This document shows, piece after piece, positions 1 through 5,402 of a stretch of 8,567 bases of DNA (positions within the stretch are counted from its first letter, which is position 1; each line of letters opens with the position of its first letter). A program made the position numbers and the translations under genes. Where the stretch lies: the NCBI GenBank assembly GCA_013813955.1, contig JACCQW010000149.1:1-8567 (forward strand). The letters are read 5' to 3'. The notes beneath the pieces were generated by a model, which made no database searches, was not told where the DNA came from, and was given only the letters and a program-made list of their open reading frames with translations. The DNA is from Solirubrobacterales bacterium (GTDB lineage: Bacteria; Actinomycetota; Thermoleophilia; Solirubrobacterales; Solirubrobacteraceae).

Positions 1-140
1 AGGCGGCCCCGCGGCTGGGCGAGCGGCAACAACTCCACGTCGCCGCGGCGCTCCAGCGCGGCGCGCAGCGCGGTGACGGCCCGGGCCGTGCCGGCGGCGT
101 CGAGTTCGAGCCCGGTGAGCTCATAGCCCACCCTGAGCAC
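1..140 (-). CDS. Probable GT4-family glycosyltransferase, N-terminus only (partial)
   Basis: The gene reads leftwards and is cut by the window edge after 46 codons. From a GTG at 140 the protein begins M-L-R-V-G-Y-E-L-T-G-L, followed by D-A-A-G-T-A-R-A-V at about residues 14-22. A first beta strand, a small-residue/glycine turn with G-T-A-R, then a helix is the usual start of GT4 (GT-B fold) glycosyltransferases, where this region reads tGigRy. An upstream ATG at 173 is in frame, but it would overlap the diverging gene's ATG at 172 and add a ten-residue tail not expected in the family, so I prefer the GTG. A TAGCCT hexamer lies 7 nt upstream of the GTG, which fits a leaderless start. The family call rests on the N-terminal strand-loop-helix alone; the catalytic E-x7-E region is outside the window. 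Confidence 0.55.
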   Translation of the reverse strand, partial: MLRVGYELTGLELDAAGTARAVTALRAALERRGDVELLPLAQPRGR

Positions 141-147
141 GCGGTCG

Positions 148-160
148 AGGCTACTACCCT
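148..160. promoter_or_regulatory. Back-to-back -10-like hexamers of a divergent promoter
   Basis: Only 31 bp separate the minus-strand GTG (140) from the plus-strand ATG (172). In it TAGCCT (minus strand, 153-148) and TACCCT (plus strand, 155-160) lie one base apart, 7 and 11 nt from their start codons. Neither start has a Shine-Dalgarno sequence and TA dinucleotides are rare here, so leaderless or nearly leaderless transcripts are plausible. No convincing -35 box is visible on either side. The hexamers are read directly; their promoter role is inferred. Confidence 0.35.
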
Positions 161-171
161 GTCCGGCCTCC

Positions 172-1530
172 ATGCGGTTCCTGTTCACGACCATCCAGTT
201 CGTCGAGTCGGACTTCTACGCGCGGGTCTCGCTGAGCCTGCGCGACGATCACGGCCACGACATCTGCCACGTCACCGTCTCGCGCCGCGCCACGGCCGCG
301 ATGCGTGCCCAGGGACTGGATGCGCGCTGCCTGCCCGAGCTGCTGGCCGACGTCGGGCCGTTCTCGCTCGAGGCGGAGATCGCCCGCATCGAGAGCACCT
401 ATGACGTGCCCTCGCTGCGTGACATCTACCTCGCCGACCCGGCCTGCGCCGGCCGTGACGAGGCGTGGTGCGTGCAGCGCACGGTCCGTCACGTCCTGGC
501 GCTCGAGGCGGTCTTCGCCGACGTCGACCCCGACGTGCTCGTGCCCGAGGTCGGCAGCGAGACGATCAGGACGGTGGCTCAGCTCGTCAGCAGCACAGGG
601 CGCAGCGACTCCGTGCTGCTGTTCTACACGATCTTCCCGCACCCGCTGCGGATCTTCGTCAACACGGTGAGCGCGCCGATCGTCGCCCCCGAGGAGGTGC
701 GCGCCCTCGACGACGGCGAGCGCCGCGAGGCCGAGGAGTTCATCGCCGCCTACCAGCGGCGCGACACGCCGACGCTCCCGCACCGCCGAGCGACCGTGAC
801 CGCCGCCAAGCTGCGCGACTTCGCCCGCCACGTGGTCGTGGCCGCGCGGGAGGAGCGCGACAACGAGTACCTGCGCCCCGCGCGCTTCGTGACCAACTTC
901 GCCAGCCAGCGCACACGGGCGCTCGCCGCCCGGCGGCTCTACGGGCAGCTGGACTCCGAGCGCCCGTTCGTGTACTTCCCCCTGCACGTGACCGACGACT
1001 TCAAGGTCAAGAAGGTCATCCCGCACTGCGTCGACCAGGCGTCGCTGATCCGCCAGGTCGCCGACGCGCTGCCCCAGGGCGTCGACCTCGTGCTCAAGGA
1101 GCACCCGGTATCGATCGGGCGCAACCCCTACGCGATGCTCGCCGGCCTCGTTCGGCGGCCCAACGTCCGCCTCGTCGAGCCCCACACCAGCTCGCACGAG
1201 CTCATCCGCCGCAGCCGCGCGGTGGTGGTCATCTCCTCCACCGTCGGGCTCGAGGCGCTGCTGTACGCCAAGCCGGTGCTCACCCTGGGCGGCCCGTTCT
1301 ACGCCGGCTTCGGCGTGACGCGCGACGTCGACTCCTTCGCCGACCTGCGCCGCGCGGTGCCCGACGTGCTGCGCTTCACGCCCGATCGCGAGCGCATCCT
1401 GCGCTTCCTGCACGCCGCGATGCGCAGCACGTACGCCGGCGCGCCTGCCGGCGTCGACGCCTCGCAGGCCAACGCGCTGACGGTCGCGCGCTCGCTGGAT
1501 GCCGTGGCGCGCGAGCGGGCGGTCGCCTGA
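172..1530 (+). CDS. Capsule polysaccharide synthesis (KpsC/KpsS-like) GT-B transferase
   Basis: A 452-residue cytoplasmic-type protein with no signal peptide or membrane segment. The C-terminal half carries the hallmarks of the Capsule_synth family: a strand and loop F-V-Y-F-P-L-H-V-T-D-D-F at 266-277, L-K-E-H-P at 308-312, and S-S-T-V-G-L-E-A-L at 355-363 followed by K-P-V-L-T-L-G at 367-373. The HP and S-S-x-x-G-x-E-A motifs line the nucleotide-sugar site in this GT-B group, which includes the Kdo transferases KpsC/KpsS and surface-carbohydrate proteins. The N-terminal half (1-200) is less conserved but looks like the acceptor-side Rossmann domain. The ATG at 172 gives a natural first strand (M-R-F-L-F-T-T). 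There is no Shine-Dalgarno sequence; TACCCT lies 11 nt upstream. The stop overlaps the next gene by 4 nt, so the two are probably made together. The sugar transferred cannot be read from the sequence; Kdo is unlikely to be the substrate in an actinobacterium. Confidence 0.72.
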   Translation: MRFLFTTIQFVESDFYARVSLSLRDDHGHDICHVTVSRRATAAMRAQGLDARCLPELLADVGPFSLEAEIARIESTYDVPSLRDIYLADPACAGRDEAWCVQRTVRHVLALEAVFADVDPDVLVPEVGSETIRTVAQLVSSTGRSDSVLLFYTIFPHPLRIFVNTVSAPIVAPEEVRALDDGERREAEEFIAAYQRRDTPTLPHRRATVTAAKLRDFARHVVVAAREERDNEYLRPARFVTNFASQRTRALAARRLYGQLDSERPFVYFPLHVTDDFKVKKVIPHCVDQASLIRQVADALPQGVDLVLKEHPVSIGRNPYAMLAGLVRRPNVRLVEPHTSSHELIRRSRAVVVISSTVGLEALLYAKPVLTLGGPFYAGFGVTRDVDSFADLRRAVPDVLRFTPDRERILRFLHAAMRSTYAGAPAGVDASQANALTVARSLDAVARERAVA

Positions 1531-2960
1531 TCACCGTCTTCCTCGTGGTGCCGCAGGGCTTCGTCGCGCGCTTCCTGCTGCGCACCGACGTCCTGACCAC
1601 GCTGCTGGCGGGCGGCGCCCGTGTCGTGGCCCTCGTGCCCAACGCCGACGAGCCCTACCTGCGCGAGGAGCTCGGGGCGCGCGACGTGCACGTCGAGCAG
1701 CTCCACGCGGACGTCGCGATGACACAACGCTCGCGGCTGTGGTCGCTGCTCTATCACCTGCGTACGTTCACCCTCGGCGACGCCGCCCGGGCGCGCACGC
1801 TGCACGACAAGCACGCGAGCTTTCAGACGCGGATCGCGGGCGATCAGCACCCGGCTGTGCGGCTCGTCCTGCGCCTGGCGCTCAAGGCCCTGTGGCGTTC
1901 GCGCACGCTGCGGCGCGCGGCGGTGTGGCTGGAGGCGCGGCGGTTCACGGTCCACCCCCACCGTGAGCTGTTCGCGCGCTACCGCCCCGATCTGGTGGTG
2001 ACCGCGAGCGCCGGATGGTTTCACGAGGACGCCGTCCTGCTGCGTGAGGCGCAGGCGCACGGGGTCGCCACGGCCTGTGTCGTGCTCAGCTGGGACAACC
2101 CGACGAGCAAGGGCTACCGCGCCGCCACCCCCGACCTCACGATCGCGTGGTCGCAGACCATGGCCGACCAGCTCGTACGCTTCCAGGAGCTTCCGCGCGA
2201 CCGCGTGGTGGTGGGCGGCGTGCCGCACTTCGACGCCTATCGCCGGCCGGGTGCCCTGCTGGGCTGGGAGGAGCTGTGCGCCCGGCTGCAGCTCGACCGC
2301 GAGCGCCGCCTGATCCTGTTCTGCGCCAGCTCCCCGGGCACCGCGGTCGACGACGTCCAGGTCGCGGCGACGCTGGCGGCGGCCATCGGGCGCGACGAGC
2401 TCGGCCCTCGCGCCCAGCTCGTCGTGCGCCCGCATCCGATCGCCTTCCGCGGCGACCGCCACGCGCCCGTCGAGGACTGGCGGGGCCTCGAGCGCGAGCA
2501 CGAGCACGTGCGCCTCAACCTGCCCGACGTGCGCTCCGACGTCCTGCGCTGCGACATGTCGGGCGAGGACGGCCTCCTGCTCGGCTCCCTGGTTGCGCAC
2601 GCCGGCGTGGTCGTCAACGTCTTCTCCACCACCACGCTGGAGGCCTTTCTGGCGGGCACGCCGGTCGTCCTCGTGGACCCCGCGATCGGCGGCGGGGTCC
2701 ACCGCCCGTTCGCGCAGTTCACCCACGTGCGCTCGATCGTCGACCGCGGCGCGGCGCGCGTGGCCGGCAGCGCGGCCCTCCTGCTCGAGCACGTGCGGGC
2801 CTACCTCGAGGACCCGGCCCTCGATGCGCAGGCGCGCGATGCGGTGGCCGCGCTGGAGTGCGGCCCGGCGGACGGCCACGCCGGCGCGCGCGTCGGCGAG
2901 CTGCTGCTCGAGCTGGCGGGTACGGCGACGCCCGCCCGCGCTCGCGTCGCAACGACGTGA
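1527..2960 (+). CDS. GT-B-fold glycan/glycerophosphate transferase-like protein, probable CTG start
   Basis: 477 residues, soluble. It starts with a strand and turn I-T-V-F-L-V-V-P-Q-G-F (2-12) typical of a GT-B N-terminal domain. Further motifs are V-L-S-W-D-N-P-T-S-K-G (186-196), V-V-R-P-H-P-I (299-305), and F-S-T-T-T-L-E-A-F at 366-374 followed by G-T-P-V-V-L-V-D (377-384). The R-P-H-P and S-T-T-x-x-E-A-x-x-x-G-x-P pattern is shared by CDP-glycerol glycerophosphotransferases, UDP-GlcNAc 2-epimerase-like and Capsule_synth proteins, so the exact reaction is open. No ATG, GTG or TTG lies within about 30 codons upstream in this frame. The next downstream GTG (1545) would remove the first strand. 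The CTG at 1527 overlaps the TGA of the previous gene (CTGA) and has a weak SD-like GAGCGGG 7 nt upstream, so I call it as the start. It probably acts with its upstream partner on the same polymer. Confidence 0.68.
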   Translation: MITVFLVVPQGFVARFLLRTDVLTTLLAGGARVVALVPNADEPYLREELGARDVHVEQLHADVAMTQRSRLWSLLYHLRTFTLGDAARARTLHDKHASFQTRIAGDQHPAVRLVLRLALKALWRSRTLRRAAVWLEARRFTVHPHRELFARYRPDLVVTASAGWFHEDAVLLREAQAHGVATACVVLSWDNPTSKGYRAATPDLTIAWSQTMADQLVRFQELPRDRVVVGGVPHFDAYRRPGALLGWEELCARLQLDRERRLILFCASSPGTAVDDVQVAATLAAAIGRDELGPRAQLVVRPHPIAFRGDRHAPVEDWRGLEREHEHVRLNLPDVRSDVLRCDMSGEDGLLLGSLVAHAGVVVNVFSTTTLEAFLAGTPVVLVDPAIGGGVHRPFAQFTHVRSIVDRGAARVAGSAALLLEHVRAYLEDPALDAQARDAVAALECGPADGHAGARVGELLLELAGTATPARARVATT

Positions 2961-2961
2961 G

Positions 2962-3879
2962 CTACCGGCGAGCGCGCAGCGCGCGGCGCATGCGCTTCGT
3001 GCGGCGCCGCAGCTCCTTGCGGGCGCGCGCCCAGCGAAAGGCGACCAGCCAGGGGATCTCCTCGCGCGCACGCGCCCACGGGGGCGCGCCGATCGCCCGG
3101 AGGAAGTCGCGTCTCTGCGCGTGCAGCTGCGGCGAGCGGCGAGCGCTCGCGAGCGGCGAGCGCGCCGACTTCTCGGCGAGCAGATAGGCGAGGTGATAGG
3201 CCGTGACGAAGCGCCGGTACCCACGGTCGTCCAGCGGCGGCGACCAGCCGGAGCGCTCGTAGGCGGCGCGAAAGGCCTCGGCCTGGTCGGGGAACTTGCG
3301 CTCGGGCAGCAGCGTGCCGGCGCCGCGAGGAGCGACGGCGAGGTGCTTCTCGTCGATGCAGCAGGCCGCGCCATCGCGGCAGACGAAGTTGACAGGGTCG
3401 ACGTCGAGGTACTCGAGCCCCCATTCGGCACGGGGCGCCCGGGCATGCGCCCGCCGCGCTCGCCGGCCGGTGGCCGCCCGGAACATGCCGGCTGCCACCA
3501 GCCGATCGCACCAGCCCTCGAAGTCCGACACCGGCTCGAGCACCGCCGCCGCGGCCAGCCGCGCGCAGAAGGCGCCCAGCGCGTCGAAGTCGCACGGTGC
3601 CGCGCCCGCCTCCAGGTAGGTGAAGACGAGGTGGCGGCCGGAGCGTCCGTGGCACGGGGGGAAGGCGTCCCCGGCCAGGTCCAGCAGGGCGACCCGCGCC
3701 ACGGCCTGGCCTTCGTCGGGGTAGGCGCGCACCTTGTACGCGCGGCCGGCGTGCTCGACCAGCGCGGGCGCCCCCTCCCGCGCCGCCCGCTCGCCCTTGC
3801 GCGAGTGGCTCAGGCGTGGCGCCGACTGCGCGCGGGCGACGATCTGCTCGAGCGCCCGGGCGGTGAGCGCCTCGCTCAG
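2962..3879 (-). CDS. Protein-kinase-like-fold protein (WaaP/APH type), probable CTG start
   Basis: 305 residues from a CTG at 3879 that overlaps the TGA of the upstream methyltransferase (CTGA). The visible motifs follow the kinase-like order: A-Y-K-V-R-A-Y with candidate ATP-binding K49; a hinge-like stretch H-L-V-F-T-Y-L-E-A (83-91); a catalytic-loop-like L-D-V-D-P-V-N-F-V (158-166) with D159 and N164 spaced as in H-x-D-x4-N; and D176 in C-I-D-E-K, at the place of the metal-binding Asp. This resembles lipopolysaccharide kinases (WaaP, which phosphorylates heptose) and aminoglycoside phosphotransferases. The His before the catalytic Asp is replaced by Leu and no glycine loop is obvious, so activity is uncertain. 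The tail from 285 is very Arg/Lys-rich, perhaps contacting membrane or polyanion. Sugar phosphorylation is an inference from fold and context. Confidence 0.6.
   Translation of the reverse strand: MSEALTARALEQIVARAQSAPRLSHSRKGERAAREGAPALVEHAGRAYKVRAYPDEGQAVARVALLDLAGDAFPPCHGRSGRHLVFTYLEAGAAPCDFDALGAFCARLAAAAVLEPVSDFEGWCDRLVAAGMFRAATGRRARRAHARAPRAEWGLEYLDVDPVNFVCRDGAACCIDEKHLAVAPRGAGTLLPERKFPDQAEAFRAAYERSGWSPPLDDRGYRRFVTAYHLAYLLAEKSARSPLASARRSPQLHAQRRDFLRAIGAPPWARAREEIPWLVAFRWARARKELRRRTKRMRRALRARR
3132..3163. repeat. Tandem 15-bp direct repeat around a palindrome
   Basis: The same 15 bases (GCGAGCGGCGAGCGC) occur at 3132-3146 and 3149-3163, two bases apart. A 12-bp perfect palindrome (GCGAGCGCTCGC) lies at 3139-3150. 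The 17-bp period is not a multiple of three, so the two copies are read in different frames of the kinase-like gene, although both yield an R-S-P triplet. This is most likely a by-product of low-complexity, Arg/Ser/Ala-rich, GC-rich coding sequence. Confidence 0.5.
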
Positions 3880-4595
3880 TGCGGCGCTCCCGGGCGCCGG
3901 CAGAGCGCGACCAGCGACCAGCCATAGCGCCACAGCGGCGTCGATCCCAGGAACTCGAGGTCGCGCAGCCACGGGCTCTTGAAACCGGCGCCGGTCAGGC
4001 GCTCGAGCTCGAGCCCCGCGCCCGCCACCAGGGCCTTGGCCTCGCGCGCGTCGACGTAGCGGATGAAGGCCTTGGCCTTGCGCTTCTTGCGGTAGGTGTA
4101 GGACCGCGGGTTCCAGAAGTCGAACATCAGGCGCCCGCCCGGGCGCACGGCACCCGCGAGCTGCTCCAGAGCGTCCTCGATGCGCTCGAGGTGAGGGACC
4201 ATGCGCATCGACAGCACCGCGTCGAAGGTGCCGTAGCCTGGGACCTCGTGCAGCGAGAACACATCGCCTATCTGCGTGCGCAGGCGGGGCTCGTCGGGGT
4301 GCTTGTCGCGCAGCTGGCCGAGCATGCCCGGTGAGAGGTCCACGGCCAGCACCTCGTCGGCGACGCCGAGCAGCTCGTCGGTGAGCCGCCCGGTCCCGGC
4401 GCCGACCTCGAGCGCCCGACCGGTTTCCTGCAGGTGGTGGCGCAGCAGCCGGCGCTCGCGCGCGTCGAACGCGCGCTTGTAGGGGTCGTTGAGGCGCTTG
4501 AGGTCGTATCGCTCGGAGGACCGGTCGTAGACCTCGCGCAGCGTCTCCGCGTCTCCGCTCCCCGCGGTCTTGACGCCTTCTGTGTGCTCTGCCAT
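3876..4595 (-). CDS. Class I SAM-dependent methyltransferase
   Basis: 239 residues with a complete Rossmann methyltransferase core: motif I A-L-E-V-G-A-G-T-G-R-L (61-71), motif II acidic strand end A-V-D-L-S-P-G-M-L (84-92), motif III region I-G-D-V-F-S-L (108-114), motif IV F-D-A-V-L-S-M (123-129), and the post-IV V-R-P-G-G-R-L-M-F (149-157). An N-terminal segment with Y-D-R-S-S-E-R-Y-D (23-31) is typical of small-molecule methyltransferases of the Methyltransf_11/25 type. The insert after 158 is basic (Y-R-K-K-R-K-A-K), which may face a polyanionic or lipid-linked acceptor. The ATG at 4595 is 12 nt after the stop of the upstream gene and has no SD sequence. The stop overlaps the CTG of the downstream gene by 4 nt. 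In this glycan locus O-methylation of a sugar is likely but the substrate is unknown. Confidence 0.85.
   Translation of the reverse strand: MAEHTEGVKTAGSGDAETLREVYDRSSERYDLKRLNDPYKRAFDARERRLLRHHLQETGRALEVGAGTGRLTDELLGVADEVLAVDLSPGMLGQLRDKHPDEPRLRTQIGDVFSLHEVPGYGTFDAVLSMRMVPHLERIEDALEQLAGAVRPGGRLMFDFWNPRSYTYRKKRKAKAFIRYVDAREAKALVAGAGLELERLTGAGFKSPWLRDLEFLGSTPLWRYGWSLVALCRRPGAPH
3887..3891 (-). promoter_or_regulatory. Shine-Dalgarno that decides a CTG start
   Basis: On the minus strand this reads GGGAG, 7 nt upstream of the CTG at 3879. It is the best SD match near that junction. No ATG, GTG or TTG is available at a sensible distance in the frame, so this site supports CTG initiation of the kinase-like gene. 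Confidence 0.45.
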
Positions 4596-4604
4596 GGCGC
4601 TCGG

Positions 4605-4610
4605 AGCCTA
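4605..4610 (-). promoter_or_regulatory. Possible internal -10 hexamer before the methyltransferase
   Basis: TAGGCT on the minus strand (4610-4605) overlaps the TAG stop of the upstream gene and lies 9 nt before the ATG at 4595, which lacks an SD sequence. This would allow a short-leader or leaderless transcript of the methyltransferase and kinase-like genes inside the longer operon. There is no clear -35. The match may also be chance, because TAG is fixed by the stop codon. Confidence 0.22.
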
Positions 4611-5402
4611 TCCGCCCGGCGGCGCGACCCGGCGCTTGACCTTTACCTCGCCGAAGATCGGGGCGGCGTGGTCCAGGGAGACGATCGCGTGCCCGTCGCG
4701 CCGGAAGCCGAAGAAGGGCAGCATGCGGTGGCCGGACGTCAGCACGAGGCTCCCGATCCCGTTGCTGGGCTCGAGCAGCTTGCGTGCCCGGGGGACGGCG
4801 CTGCGCAGGCTTCCCGACCACGCCGACCACGGCTCGACGACGACGGCGGCGCCGTCGGTGGACACGCCATCAGGCGCGGCGAGGGTGAGCTCGACCTCCG
4901 TGCGCTCGCCGATCGGGTTGAGGATGAGCAGCTCGGTGTCGGTGTCGGCGGTGACGACCACCCCCGGCACGACCTGCGTGTCGTCCTGGACGAGCACCTT
5001 GGCCGCGCCGCGGATGGGAACGGTCGGGATCAGGTACCCGCCGCCGGCGCGCCCGCGCACGTCGAGCAGCATCCCGATCCAGCCTGTGCCCTTCGGGGGA
5101 GGCTGGTCCAACCTGACGCTGTGGATCTCGAGCACCCCGCCGTGAGGCTCGGGCGCGGCCGCGATGCCCACGTCTTCCAGGGTCACGACGCGCTGGTCGC
5201 CGAAGCCGACCTCGCCGATGTCGTGCTCCCAGAGCGGCTGGTCCGACCCGTCATAGCCGCGCAGGGTGAACGAGAAGCGTGCCCGCTCATCCACCGCCGC
5301 GTGGTAGGGGACCAGGAACGCGCTCAGCGCGTACTCGTCGCTCGGAGGCCACCAGCCGTAGGTGGGCAGCCAGTAGCTGTCTAGAGATGCTGAACGCGCC
5401 AC
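4608..5402 (-). CDS. Beta-rich protein of unknown function, paralogue-like partner of the [2Fe-2S] protein
   Basis: 264 residues, no signal peptide, no cysteine and no membrane helix. The sequence is a series of short alternating hydrophobic strands with Gly/Pro/Asp turns, such as R-F-S-F-T-L-R-G-Y-D-G (42-52), T-E-L-L-I-L-N-P-I-G-E-R (156-167) followed by E-V-E-L-T-L (169-174), and G-S-L-V-L-T-S-G (217-224). It suggests two beta-sandwich domains, about 20-130 and 140-245. The N-terminus is aromatic (Y-W-L-P-T-Y-G-W-W-P-P, 10-20), a pattern seen in sugar- or surface-binding proteins. Several blocks match the C-terminal part of the gene just upstream in order and spacing. The GTG at 5402 was chosen because AGGGG lies 6 nt upstream and the protein then begins just before the aromatic block. 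It overlaps the upstream gene by 22 nt, implying translational coupling. I do not recognise a named family, so function is unknown. Confidence 0.7.
   Translation of the reverse strand: MARSASLDSYWLPTYGWWPPSDEYALSAFLVPYHAAVDERARFSFTLRGYDGSDQPLWEHDIGEVGFGDQRVVTLEDVGIAAAPEPHGGVLEIHSVRLDQPPPKGTGWIGMLLDVRGRAGGGYLIPTVPIRGAAKVLVQDDTQVVPGVVVTADTDTELLILNPIGERTEVELTLAAPDGVSTDGAAVVVEPWSAWSGSLRSAVPRARKLLEPSNGIGSLVLTSGHRMLPFFGFRRDGHAIVSLDHAAPIFGEVKVKRRVAPPGG

Noticed and set aside
154..1413. Long open frame on the minus strand opposite the KpsC/KpsS-like gene.
   Set aside because: Its composition (His/Arg/Glu/Val-rich, no motifs) is the mirror of a GC-rich coding frame; the plus strand carries recognisable family motifs over the same span.
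465..1526. Upstream in-frame extension of the second transferase back to an ATG at 465.
   Set aside because: It is Arg/Ala/Pro low-complexity sequence that overlaps a clear gene in another frame; the real protein begins with the strand at about 1527.
1299..3446. A 715-codon open frame on the minus strand across three genes.
   Set aside because: No domain is recognisable, the composition is typical of an antisense GC-rich frame, and motif-bearing genes occupy the other frames.
2593..3927. A 444-codon plus-strand frame crossing the convergent junction.
   Set aside because: It runs over the ends of two well-supported genes and is Arg/Ser/Ala/Gly-biased without motifs.
3880..4830. An N-terminal extension of the kinase-like protein to an ATG at 4830, giving 622 residues.
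   Set aside because: The added part is Arg/Ala-rich noise lying over the methyltransferase, whose Rossmann motifs are intact in another frame.
4434..5384. Plus-strand open frame opposite the beta-rich gene.
   Set aside because: Composition is that of an antisense shadow; the minus-strand gene has a strong SD, strand-like periodicity and a plausible paralogue.
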